Positions 48,404 through 60,532 of a DNA stretch of 64,000 nucleotides are shown piece by piece; position 1 is the stretch's first letter; the number at the start of each line of letters is the position of its first letter. This DNA is from Cantharellus purpuraceus. Taxonomy: Eukaryota; Basidiomycota; Agaricomycetes; Cantharellales; Hydnaceae. Position numbers and translations under genes: made by a program. Where the stretch lies: assembly GCA_025174535.1 (NCBI GenBank), contig JALBUN010000004.1, positions 496,001 through 560,000 of the forward strand, written 5' to 3'. A model generated the notes under the pieces. It searched no databases. It had not been told where the DNA came from and saw only the letters and a list, made by a program, of their open reading frames with translations.

Positions 48404-51400
48404 AAAATTTTTACGGCGCGAACCTTGATACCTGTCCGTCTGTCTGTCAGCCTGTCTGATCGGGTCCGCCAAGCGTGCGCTTTCGACCCTTCCCGTTGGA
48501 TCCCGCCAACATTGGCTGTTGTGTGTATACTTACTGGTACAGCCTTATATATACTTACCTACTACTGCTACATCCCCTCCATTCTTTGTGCTAAATATAC
48601 AATCCCGATCATTATCGTACGTCTCGGCTTGAATAAACTAACCAACGCTATCACGTTATCACAGTCACGGGCAACATGTATTAAAAGCTGAGGGTCGTGA
48701 TGGGATGCCTTGTTGTATCAACATCAAGGTACGCCGGGTGGATCATGGTGGTGGCACCGATATTCCCAGGTTGTCTGGCAGCACTGATTACCGCTCCACC
48801 AATTATTGAAATACTCCACCAAGGCATAAAACGGAGGATGCCACGACGTCCAAGTGCTGAGTATGTTCCACATATTTCACGCTCCGTCAACAGTGTCAAG
48901 GCGCGACAAGAAAAGTAACCGCCGAGCTAGTCAACAAATACACAGGCTTAGTCCGAGCCACAGAATGCAACCAATTCTAATCATAAAATACCCTTGAGAA
49001 TAGGAGCCAAGAACACTGTACGATGTACTTGCGCGAATTCTCTTCGGGTGGCATCTTAGGGATTCGTCTACGCGTAGTCCGTCATAGGGAGTCTAGCTCG
49101 GGCAGGGAACTGTACACTACTATACCCCACAGCACAGCACTCAGCAGTGCACGATACAACAGTATGCAGGGACGAGTGCCATGATCAGATTGTTGTCTCT
49201 CAGCCTTAGGCCCTGTATGCATAGGCTCTGACAGGCCCTCAGATCCACTCTTTTAACACCAGTTCGCGAATGAGTGATACGATTCTGTACGCCCGGGTCT
49301 ATCTGCCAGGCAATCTGGGGATGCAGGAATGGGAAGCAAGCTGTAGGCGTGAATGCAGTGTACCCCTTCGCATGCGAGGGGGAAAAGCTAATAACACAGG
49401 GCTGACTGAGTACATAACAAGAATCAGATGTGTAAGTAATTGGTGTAAAAGCAGTTAAGGGCCGTGAGTGATGTATGTTTTTGATGCAAAGAGAGTGAGG
49501 GGAGAGTATACAGGCAGTGATGCCATTAGTGATCACGTAGTCGGCCTGATCAATTCTGTCGAAAGTCCATTAGAAATACCTGAGAGAAATGAAGGATGCA
49601 CACAGCGATTGCCTTGTTTGAATAAGTAGACTCATGACAGGGTCTGGAAGATATGTTAGAATGATTTGTGAGAGCTTATCCAGCTGGAAAGAACGCATAG
49701 CTAGCAAAGATATATCTTGAAAAGAGATGTATCTTTCTTTTAACCAGAGGCTCGACAGAAGCAAAGGCCCAAGTAATAAATTGGAAACCATCCATTCGCA
49801 ACGTACATCCGCAAGATGTGAACGAACGTTCATATGTACAAATCTAGGTGGTAGTTGCTGCTCACTTGATCAACCACTCTGCAGATCTGGAATACTGGGC
49901 TTAGTCCAGTTGTTTGCTTATGCTATTTGAGGCAGATCATAGCCATCACAGGCTGTGTTTTACTGATGCAGATTGACATACGCCATTGCATAAACAGATC
50001 GGATAGTTTATTATGATAGCATATAAAAGCAAACACCCTTCCGTGGGAGGTTGTTTTCTCAACTTTCCCCTTCAAGTTGGTTATGGAGAACCTTACAGCC
50101 CGGGATTTCATGTGGTAATGTGTTCCAGTAAGTACTTGATTCATATGCTGGCATTGGACATCCCAATGGACGTCAGATGGGTGAACACGACCTTTGTGCA
50201 CAGACGAATAACCTTTTTTCTGAAGTCGTGTTTTCGAAAGAATGTGTGTACTCCTCGCTATCAATCTCCACCCTTGGGGCCGTGATTGGTCATCTGATTT
50301 TTGGCAAAATTCCTGATCAGCGACTCGGATGAGGAGAGTCTTCAGCTTTCATTAATCTCACAATGTACAGCAGTATGATTTTTCCTGCATTTCAATTGTC
50401 AGATCTTTGTGAATATATGGCCTTCGCGATTCACGTCTGGTGTTGAAGAGCATTGGAACTCATACAAGCCTAATGGGAAACAGGTCAATATATTCCAATC
50501 AGAGGTGGAGAGGTGCTAGCGGAACCGTTTGTACAGGGCTCCAGTGGGAATTGCCGACGCTGGAGGCATGGGAATAACAATCAAGCAGAAGATAGCTTCT
50601 TGGCAGAGTCGGAGATTATTCCGTTTGGGCTGAGCTTTTGGCGTTAATGTGCCTGCCGAAAGAGTGTTGCGATCATATCAGAGGGTTTTGATGACATGGC
50701 TGTGGATTGGTATTGTGATCAAGAACACGTAATGTGGCAGACTCTTTAAGAAAACAGTCGCACTGCTCCATGCACGAAATCAGCCGGTGTCGGAGCGTTG
50801 GAGAAAGGACGAGGATCAGTTGGAGCTCAAAATAACTCCATGCCAGTGGTTTTACGTTCAAACCCCGCTGGGCGTTTCCGACATGCGTTCTGAATGTAAT
50901 CCGACGTTTGGTTATAAGTAAAGCCCGTAGGCATGCCCTAGTCCTCATATGCATATTTCGTCTAGCTCTTGGCTCAGATCGACTGATGTCAGCGAATCAA
51001 TTGGCTTGAAGTTCAAAGGTGTCATGTTTCGTCTCCACGTATATGTAGGATACACAGGGATTTCAAGCCTGCAAACCCCTACGACAGCATCTACGACCAT
51101 CCCAATCTCGACATTCACAAAATAATTATTCCCATATCCATATCCATATTCTACTGTGCTATGCTACGTGATCATGGAGACCAACACTGGAGATATGGGG
51201 GGTTTGACCAGACTCAGAGAACTGAGAATGAGATTCCTCCATGCCATGGCAAGAGGCAAAGCCCAGGACCACCAAAAAGTCCATAAAGCATGGTTTAGAA
51301 CCGTATCTCCTGCTATCCCACCCCGGGAAGCCAGGTGTCCCTCCAAATCCTTTAAATCAATCTTTTAACCAAACAGTACATTACACATTCGATGTCGAGA

Positions 51401-51467
51401 TGGGTACCTCTGTAACTACCATAGACACGGTGCACCATAAGCGCCTAGCGTTTCGAGCACCTAAATT

Positions 51468-51504
<37 letters not shown>

Positions 51505-52011
51505 CCTGCAAACATTACATATGTCTGGAGATTTAGGTGATTGTGCATTCACCGTGATATAAATCTATCTTGACAGATAAGGGGTCCCGCGCCCCTGTCG
51601 CAGATTTACGTTTCCCGCTTAGACGCTGTCAATAGAAGGCGCATCGATGCATGAATTAGGCATTGCGGACGCTGCCTGGGTCAGCCATACCTTGTAGACA
51701 GGCATAAGTTGGAAGAGAGTGCAGATACAATGGTTTCAACCCAACATACCAAGGGAAGGACAGCTGCTTCGACGTTGAGGACGGATCAGTTGTGGCAGAT
51801 CAGGCTCAGGGCTAGTTTAGGCGGTCTAGGCGGAAGATTTGGCGTCCAATTCTCTATTCAGTGCGTGGTGTTGTCATGATATGTGTCGTACAGCCACCGG
51901 GTGGGTCTAACCGATGAGGCAAGTAAGGAAGCCAGGTTGCACCGTGTTGTCACCTTAAAAAGCCGCTTCTCTGAACTGAGAAAGGCACCAAAAGAGCCTC
52001 ATCTAAAGCGC
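48404..52011. other. Intergenic, 3.6 kb, no gene recognised
   Basis: Short open frames on both strands (for example 49141-49536 and 49570-49833, both minus) show no known domain, no usable start context and no splice partner. A CT microsatellite lies at 51471. Transposon ends were looked for and not found. Confidence 0.5.
51471..51501 (+). repeat. (CT)15 microsatellite
   Basis: Fifteen uninterrupted CT units about 510 bases upstream of the first DUF1275 gene. Confidence 0.9.
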
Positions 52012-53100
52012 ATGGGCGAGTGTGGAGGCACCGTGGTAGAAGAGGAGGGGGACGTCGCCAGCTATAGTGTTGCTCTCATAGACACAGGCGACGAACGAAA
52101 GTCAATGGCGTCGCGTCTGCAGCATCATTTATGGAAAGATGTCGATCCAGACCAGTCGAACATACCACTTGCTGCATATTGCTTTATGACAGGGTTCATG
52201 TGCGCTCAGACTTTTCTCTGCCATGGTTCATGAAGCTGACCCGGGTCGTTGTTAGGGATGCGATCACATTTACTGCAGTGTCCGTATGGTGTGGTTTTCA
52301 GACGGTGCGTGTCCATGTTGAACAGACGTGTGGTGATGGCTTTTGATGTGCTCGATGAGCAGGGAAATACTATCGAGGTGAGATTATTCAAATCCCCTAC
52401 TTGCACCATGCGGCTTATCATCGTCATCGCGACTATAGCTTGCCCTCGCGTCTGCTAGATTCTTTTCCCCTTCAGAACCCACAACACCGGGCACCAGCCT
52501 CCTTAACCACCACTCTCTCACTTCCATTACGTGTTTCCTCTTGGGGGCATTCCTAGGTCGGATAGGTGACCGCATGGGTGCACGAACGCGTGGTTGGCTG
52601 TTCTTCGGCACCATGCTCCAGGCAATGTTTACTATGCTCGCCGCCATCCTTCTCTGGAAGAGTGCTCAGGAGGACGGGGGTTTCCCCGCTCACCCTATAT
52701 GGTCCGGTCCAGAAGGATACGGCGCTATGGGGTTTGCTAGCGCTAGCATGGGTCTTCAGGGGATCATGGGCAAGCGGGTCAACACGCAATTCGCGACTAC
52801 GGGTACCTACCTGTCATGATCCTTCGAATGACTGGCTGATTTGAATTTCCTTCAGTTGTGCTAACGACTGTGTGGTGTGAATTGATGGCCGACCCATGCC
52901 TTTTCCGTACAGGCTTTGTCCGGATGCGCGAATTGAAAATCATCGCAGTGTGCGTGTTGTTCCTTGGTGGGTTCTTGGGACGACTTCTTTTGGACAGAAT
53001 TGGATTCGCTGCGGCCTGCATAGTTGGCAGCGCACTCAGGGTCCTGATTGCACTGTTGTGGCTGGGGATTCCTTGTGAGGGGGGTATAGAGCTCTTGTAA
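52012..53100 (+). CDS. DUF1275 (YoaK-type) membrane protein, copy 1 of 3
   Basis: DUF1275 proteins are integral membrane proteins of unknown function, usually with six helices. Five exons give about 286 residues. A soluble N-terminus of about 40 residues precedes LWKDVDPDQSNIPLAAYCF; then come DAITFTAVSVWCGFQT, the 15-base exon GNTIE, LTSITCFLLGAFLGRIGDRM, GWLFFGTMLQAMFTMLAAIL, GFASASMGLQGIMGKRVNT and VLTTVWCELMADP, and the last helices LFLGGFLGRLLLDRIGF and LRVLIALLWLGIP. The end EGGIELL is short, without the charged tail of copies 2 and 3. Compared with the others, the loop after NTIE is different (FFSPSEPTTPGTSLLNHH) and EDGGFPAHPIWSGPEGY replaces the SSFSTxxPTWT loop. The start is the first in-frame ATG. 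The gene looks intact. Confidence 0.87.
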
Positions 53101-55979
53101 TGAGCTTTAAGTGGGAGGGACGGTTGAGCCATTTATGACATCTTGATCTAATTGTAGGAAGCATACATGGTATGAATTTAATACCTATTAGTTTTATGCC
53201 GTCACGTTTTCTCTGTTCAAACTGACTTTGATCACGCTCACAAGACTACCGTCCGCCCAACTCATTCTGATGATGGAGCGTGTACCTCACAAGAGGAAAA
53301 AAGAAGCAACGCAACAATTCGCTGTAATTATATAGCAGTCGTATATGCTTGATTTGTCTCTGATTTGACCTGCTCTTCGCACGAATCCGGTGGCCTCGTG
53401 CCGTTAATATTTGAATTACGATCACGTGAGTTGTTTTCCTGCTGGGCGTATCAAGGCTACAGTCCCTGAATTAGACCCATCTTTAAACCCCCTCATCTCT
53501 TAGCCATTCGAGTGAAGTTCCATGCAATGCTCAAGGGTTGCACTTCCTGGCATATTTTAATGAAGTTTATCTCGATGAGTCTTGTAAATCTAGACGTCTA
53601 TCAAGTATTTTTCGTACAGGATGATGTGAGTGCCATGTATATCCAAGTGCTGGCGTTTCTTTGATTGTTTCTGGTAGAGAAAACATGACTTGGAATCACG
53701 CATCAATCCAAATTCGAAATAGCCACCGCAAACCTGCGATGGAAGGCACTCTCTGACCAAGTGGAGTATGGTGGAAAGCAGCTGCGCACCAATCCAGGTG
53801 GTGATGTGAGCAATCCTCATGCATTGCACTTCATTTGCATCTATTATCACTAAGTAGGTCGAGATTCCGGGTGTCCGACTTGATGATTTCGTGGTGCCAT
53901 CATGTGAGGTCTTTGAAGAGCCTGTCGACTGCTCGATCTCAAGGTTTCCAAAAAAAATGAGCTCCAAGCTCTGAGACAAACCTGGAAAGCATCAATATGT
54001 GGGGATCAGGATGACGCTAGGACAAGCACTGCATGTCCTTGGCATTCGAAACGGTGGTCCCGATGCTGTTGCTTGTGTCTTTTTATGTCGTGAGCACATG
54101 GACCCACTATCTGATGGGGATGATCACTGGTCTTGGTATCATGTTTTTCATCTGGATCCTAGTCCACAGCACATCTGAGAAGTTGAGTCCGTATCTCATG
54201 AGTGATACTGCGTCAACATCTCCATTCCGATGTATCAACATTCTGCAAATGCAACAATTTGGTAACTATACTCGAGAGCAAGGCATTATAGTTGCCACTA
54301 TCGAACGTCTTCACATGTGGTATTTTACTTTCTTTGCGTAATTTCCCGATTGCAAATTTGTGATAGGAAGAATCAAGGTTATTATCATTCAATATTACTT
54401 ACGACGATATGGTACGTCCAGTATTTCAAATATTCGAGTTTGAAGCACTAGGTACCTGTAGCATCTAGTGAATATCGCCCTCATGTCTAGACCTGCGTGG
54501 CCTGTCGATGGTGAAGTCTCTTTTTTACTTATCGACAGCAAATAATATTATGGCGCGTAATCATCTATGCTTAAAACTCCTGGCTGATAGACATTCTGGG
54601 CAGGGTCGCTATACTCAACTGTGACCAAATGTTTCCTGTCTGAGCTGAACGTCACAATGTTCTAAGTATTTGCTAAGAACATGGGCTGTATCATGTGCTT
54701 TATTCTTTTTCCCATTTGTATGACTTTCCTGACTTCAGATCGCTATAGATGCACTGACTTCACAACGTTATGCTTACCTTCAGCTTGAAGCGCTCCGGGT
54801 CGTATTCCTCGGTACAAACTCGACTATCAAATTTCGGAAGTACTTGAAACATTTCTTGCACAATAAGTCCGTACCCGTGGACGGAAAATATACCCGTGTG
54901 CTATATTTCTTTTAATGAAACACTCCTGAGGTGTTGTAATTTTCTGGCCAGGCTGAGCACAGCATTAACATCTGACTCAGAGGATCCTCTTACCCATCTA
55001 GGCTCCATATACCCGGAAAGGATTTATCATGCCAGCTACTCCAGGTGACTATATCTACAATTGGTCATGGACATGGATTTGGACGTGCTCTTGCCATACT
55101 TACAGGATCTGCCAGATGTACGCATTGGATAGTACTCGATACCCTGATGTTGTGATTCAAGTGGTTTACGTTCCTACACCAGTGCAGTGCGAGGGGCCCG
55201 CCATCAGGGTTGACCGCCATGCACACATCCTAGCAATCAGGCGGTCACGACGCGCAGCACCATTGCCATGGGTATTCTATCGGAGAGCAAGATCGCTCCA
55301 ACCCTTACATCGCATACCATGCGGTTTTTCCCGATACGGTTCATCCGGCCGTTAGCCTGTTGGAGCCGTTCCAGCAATCCACGTGAGTGTGGCTAAATTT
55401 TTGTGGTATACATTCCCCCACACGCTTTTCCAACGCTTCCTCCCCTGAGATGTAAAATGCCTCTGATCAAATTCTTCACGTCACAATTCAGATGAGACGC
55501 CTGCCAAGATTTACGGCAAATTCAAGGCATGCGTCCTCCTAACACATTTAATGGTAGTGCGTAAGCGCGCTGCATCGAGGGCATCCCATACTCCATATAG
55601 CGCAATCGCCAAGATATATCCACTCACCGCAACCGAGAGCTGATATCATGGGAATAAAATCGTCGTCCTCAGTTTTAAATCATGTGCGGCGTGGTGCCAG
55701 ATTCGGCTGTCACAACACCGTGACGACGGGCGCGGCTAAACTACGCACAATTCAAGCGTATTTGTAACTGCCAACAGGGAACTGGCGCCAGGCGAGTGTT
55801 GACCCAACCCACAGCGTTATTTTAATGTTGGAAGATTTTTCAACTTTGTTCCGAGATCTCGGCAGCGGCGTTCCGTCCACTCCCGAAGACGGGACTAAGG
55901 CCACCGGCTTTCCCTCATAAAGCACTATTGCGCTCCAACGACTCGCTGTACTTGCTCTGCAAAGTCCCGTTCACAGGCC
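53101..55979. other. Spacer between DUF1275 copies 1 and 2
   Basis: 2.9 kb. Open frames at 53590-53979 (minus), 54033-54341 (+) and 55029-55355 (+) have no recognised domain. The 54033 frame is hydrophobic (VVPMLLLVSFYVVSTW) and could be a membrane-protein fragment. No terminal repeats seen. Confidence 0.45.
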
Positions 55980-57173
55980 ATGGTTAGACCTGACCATGCT
56001 GAGGCCAACCGGAATGACAACACCCCCTGTGATTCTTCCATCGGCATTGATGAGAAGATATCAACTGTGTCGTGGGCGAAGCAATACCTATGGACAGACG
56101 TCAATCCTGACCAGTCGAGTGGCCCCCTCGCTGCATTCTGCTTTATGACGGGATATGTGTGAGTATTTCCAATCACTTGTTTCTTATTTTTTTTGATCAA
56201 GATTTATTCCTTGTACTGACCTAATTTACGGAACTCAAGGGACGCCCTCACTTTCACTGCTGTGTCAGTGTGGTGCGGTTTCCAGACCGTGCGTCTTCGT
56301 TACATTAAAAAAATGTGTAAATGCGGATTTACTAACGAATTAATCACCACAGGGGAATACCATTGAAGTAAGCCAGACAACTTACTATCAAGGCGTTATG
56401 GGCGAATATCTGAATTGGCCACTATGACTGTAGTTATCACTCGCACTGGCCAGACTGTTTAGTCTCCCAGAGGTTCCAGGGCCTCGTTTCCGTGTCGTAG
56501 ACAGACAATCCTTGACCTCTATAATTGCCTTCCTTCTGGGTGCATTCTTGGGTCGAATAGGTGATCGCATAGGCTCCCGAACTCGTGGTTGGCTATTTCT
56601 TGGCACCATTATCCAGGCATTATTTACTATGGCGGCAGGCATTCTTTTGTTGAAAAACGGGCAGTCGAGTTTCTCTACGAGTGGCCCTACGTGGACCCAC
56701 ATAGGCGGATATGCAGCTATCGCATTCGCTAGCGCTAGCATGGGCCTCCAAGGGATTATGGGAAAACGCGTGAATACCCAGTTCGCAACAACGAGTGCGT
56801 GGATGACGCTCTATCAATGGAACCCCTGTTAACCTGACCCAATCACGTCATAGTCGTACTGACGACTGTATGGTGCGAACTCATGGCAGACCCCCAGCTG
56901 TTCTGTATCCGTTGTGTTAAAACCCGCGACTTGAAGATTGTTGCTGTAACTTCGCTGTTCCTCGGCGGGTTTGCAGGACGGGCACTTCTGGACAAGGTTG
57001 GCTCTCCCATCACATTCCTAATTGGAGCCGGATTCAGGGTATTGACTGCAATGGCATGGTTGGGAGTTGCTGGCGTGCAGTCTGCCGACACGACGAAGAC
57101 GAAGCAGAAGTCGGAGAAGTCGGAGAAGTCAGAGAAGTCAGAGACGGCGGAGAAAGGTGACGAGAGGGTATAA
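55980..57173 (+). CDS. DUF1275 (YoaK-type) membrane protein, copy 2 of 3
   Basis: Same five-exon plan as its neighbours, about 300 residues. The N-terminal soluble part ends at YLWTDVNPDQSSGPLAAFCF. Then come DALTFTAVSVWCGFQT, the microexon GNTIE, and SLALARLFSLPEVPGPRFRV, where Leu-Ala-Arg-Leu and the following loop are typical of the family. Next are VDRQSLTSIIAFLLGAFLGR, GWLFLGTIIQALFTMAAGIL, SSFSTSGPTWTHIGGYAAIA, GLQGIMGKRVNTQFATT and VLTTVWCELMADPQLF. After the last helix (VLTAMAWLGVAGV) there is a hydrophilic tail with repeated KSE triplets (SEKSEKSEKSETAEKGDERV). The tail DNA is a 9-base imperfect repeat, so its length may vary between strains. The gene looks intact. Confidence 0.9.
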
Positions 57174-59271
57174 TGTTGGGTTTTTGTTTTTCCTGGGCGT
57201 TCTGCTGTAATTCTATAGAGCACGTCACCTTAGATTTCGTCTTCGCAAGAGCCAAATGTAGCAACATACTTTACATATGATTGGCACAGGCTATCGCTAC
57301 AAGTAGCGTGCCGCAACAGTAGAAGTAGACACTTTTAGAAGCTTCAAAGAAGGGTACCAGTAAGAAATAATTGAGAGAAGATCGAGACACACCACTAATT
57401 TAAAGGCTTGGACGTGGGGCCGGCAGAAGTCCGCAGCGGACTCAGATATTGCTATCTTACCAAGTGACCTGTTGCGACTCAAAGGTGAGAGTTGTAGGAG
57501 CCGAAGTTTCGAAACCGAATGAAAGCCTGCCACGACATCCTATCTTACAGTAGGGTGGTGCATTCACCGGAGAGGTGTGAGTCTTGGTAGGAAGCGATGA
57601 ACACAATTGTGCAAAGACAATTTCGGTGACCAGCGGTGTTGGAAGACCGAGTCGCTGATGTGTGGATAAGCGTTTTTCCACGATTCGGCTCCACGGGGGT
57701 TTATATCTCGTGAGCTTCAGACATCCCTTCTTGGGATATTTTTACGGATAACCCCTAATGAGCCGTTGTCGATAAGAGCAAACATTCTGATGACTGATCA
57801 GCTGTGGAATCGCGATTAACTATCACAATTCAAGTCCGTGTTCCGTTCGATGCCCTATTAGGTGGTACCAAGGTAACCACTGCAGTGCGTCTTTCTGTTA
57901 GTCAGATACTGTACAATAAAGCTAGGACCATTAAATGCCAAACCAGAGGGAAGAGTCGATGCCTGTCCTGCAACATGAATACAGGATGCAGAGTGTGAAG
58001 CATAAGAAATCGAGGAAGCAAAAAGAAATCGAGGCTAACGAGGTAAGATTCAAGCATGATAAAATACGTGTCTGGAGGAACATTTGCTAATAAGCAACGT
58101 GGGACCCCTGAATTACCAGTGTTTATCATTTTTGAACCTCACGGCTGCAACACTCGGCCTGAGGCCTCCTGAGGCTATTTATGATCCATTAAATCTCTAT
58201 TGATTAGCTTCAATATTGTCCGGTCGCATGGCCGCCACGTTGCTCACTGATCCCGCGGGATGGTCTAGACATGTCGATTTCTACAACATTTACTGTCACT
58301 AATAGTCTCCGAGGCTCGATTGGCCCAGGTTGAAGAGACTTGAAGAGACATGCTCATCTTCTTGCTGAATGTGTCACGACAGCACTAAACTCTGATCCCC
58401 AAGAGTCCATGTTTTGTAGATATTGTTCTGAGATACCAATCGCCAGTTAGATCTTTAGACCTCTAGATGGAACTTATCGTTTGGCTTTGGAACCATAGAA
58501 CAAGAGTGGAAATAGATAGAAGTTCCCTTATCGGGACCACCAGTTGAAGAATCATTTGACTTCACCTTTTATGTAGTTCCCACACGTTGCACACTATAGA
58601 AAGTTCTACACATACGTAATCATTCTTCAAAGACTACTTCAGCCGTATGCATGAGAACTGGAGGGGGGAACCCAAATGATGCCGCCTTAATGGAAGATAG
58701 CACGGCGGGAGGCCGTTCCTTGGTGTCGCTGCTGACGTCTAACACCCGGCAGACCGTTCTATTGTGCATTAATTAAGGCTTGCTCGGCCCTGGAGAGGCT
58801 CCCCGTGATACAGCCTGCAAGCGGCCTCAGGCAGGTTTCCGTCGGAACTCCCGACTCGTAAATATATAACTGTGAAGTGGAAACAAAACCAATGCCACGT
58901 AGCAGGGACAAAAACGACATGACCTCGAGCAGGCCACCACCCTTTTTTTCCTTCAAGAAAATTTGACATGTACAGCTATAAGACATGACTTACCTTAGTT
59001 TAGATGTGACCCCCCAGTGTCACAGTACGCGGGCGGGACAGCTTGTTACCCAACATGTAGCTTAGTGTAGTTTCTCAACCTACCAGCAAAGTAGATGCAA
59101 ACTGTTGTAGCTTCGTGGGGAGGAATCACAGTCATTGACTTCTCAGCTTGCCCAATAGTTTTTTTGGGCAGCCGTTGTATATCAACGGCGTCCCGTGACA
59201 TCCGTTGGCGGGACTGTGAGTCCCCGCTGCATTGGTGTCTAGAGCTTCATAAGCAACGGATTGGGTGATGA
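57174..59271. other. Spacer between DUF1275 copies 2 and 3
   Basis: 2.1 kb without a recognised gene. On the minus strand, 57457-57681 encodes a frame ending in FGFETSAPTTLTFESQQVT with a possible donor site, but it lacks an ATG and a known domain. A gene here cannot be supported. Confidence 0.45.
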
Positions 59272-60532
59272 ATGCTTTCTGTTGAGGCTGGGTCGAAAGG
59301 CATGGGCAAGTATGCACGGGCCCTAGCCGACGAGGAGAATTGTTTCTCTCATGACTCTTCTGACAACGAGGGACTGTCGAAAGTGTCAAGGATCAAGCAG
59401 TACTTGCGGACTGACGTCGATCCCACACAGTCAAGTGTACCACTTGCCGCATATTGCTTCATGACCGGATTCGTGTGAGTACATAATTTTTTAGATGTAT
59501 TCTAGTTATCAATCGAGCTCCTGAAATCCTCTAAACAACACAGGGACTCCGTGACGTTTACTGCCGTGTCAATTTGGTGTGGCTTCCAGACAGTGCGTCA
59601 AAAAGTATGACAGATGCGTCGTTGTGGTATCTCTAACAAACTGGCGTCTTAAAACCTCCACAGGGAAACACTATTGAAGTGAGTCAGACAGTCCACCGTT
59701 CGTCTCAAAGGTGCCATTGTCATCATGGATGCAGATGGCCCTCGGACTCGCCCGATTGTTCGCGACGGCAGAGGTCCCAGGGAATAGCTTCCGTGTTGTT
59801 GACCGCCAGGCCTTGACTTCCCTTATCGCTTTTCTTTCGGGTGCATTCCTAGGTCGGATTGGTGATCACATGGGGTGCCGAACTCGTATTTGGCTGTTTT
59901 TCGGCACTATGTTACAGGCATTGTTTACTATGGCGGCAGCGCTTCTTCTTTGGAAAGGGGGCCAGTCGAGTTTCTCAACGACCGCCCCTACATGGACAAA
60001 TATAGAGGGATTTTCCGCTATCGCATTCACCAGCGCCAGTATGGGTCTGCAGGGGATCATGGGAAAGCGTGTCAATACGGAGTTTGCCACCACGAGTGCG
60101 TTTGAGCCTCTCGACCAAAGCCGTTGATATCGATCCTATGTTGCAGTCGTGCTGACATCCGTGTGGTGTGAACTCGTGGCCGATCCCCGTTTGTTTAAAC
60201 TACGCTTCGTCAAGTCTCGTGATTTGAAGGTTGTTGCAGTGGTCTCCCTATTTGTTGGTGGGGTCTTGGGACGCACTTTTCTAGAGAAGATTGGGTCTGC
60301 CAACACTTTCTTTATTGGTACTATTATCCGCGCATTTATTGCCCTGTGGTGGTTGATAGTTCCTGGTGAGAATCGTGTAGAGGGAAAGGAGGGAAAGGAG
60401 GGGGCAGATGTGGAGAAGGGAGCAGATGTGGGGGAGGGGAAGGAGGCGGAGGGGAAGGAGGCAGAAAAGGAAAAGGAGGTAGAGATGTGTAATGAAATAG
60501 AGAAGGGGGAGGAGATGGGGGGGAGTTCGTGA
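59272..60532 (+). CDS. DUF1275 (YoaK-type) membrane protein, copy 3 of 3
   Basis: Five exons, about 310 residues, same intron positions as the other two. The N-terminus MLSVEAGSKGMGKYARALAD is unlike copies 1 and 2. It then follows YLRTDVDPTQSSVPLAAYCF, DSVTFTAVSIWCGFQT, microexon GNTIE, MALGLARLFATAEVPGNSFR, LTSLIAFLSGAFLGRIGDHM, WLFFGTMLQALFTMAAALLL, GLQGIMGKRVNTEFATT and VLTSVWCELVADPRLFKLRF, with last helices LFVGGVLGRTFLEKIG and FIALWWLIVPG. The C-terminal tail is the longest of the three and almost only Glu, Lys and Gly (VEGKEGKEGADVEKGADVGE, later EAEKEKEVEMCNEIEKGEE), encoded by a purine-only tract. The gene looks intact. Another in-frame ATG at 59302 is possible. Confidence 0.9.

Noticed and set aside
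54033..54341. Hydrophobic frame between DUF1275 copies 1 and 2 as a membrane-protein gene
   Set aside because: No family match, no splice partner found and no support beyond hydrophobicity over about 50 residues.
53101..59271. Transposon-mediated amplification of the DUF1275 genes
   Set aside because: No terminal inverted or long terminal repeats, nor shared spacer sequence, were seen between the copies; unequal crossing-over long ago is simpler.
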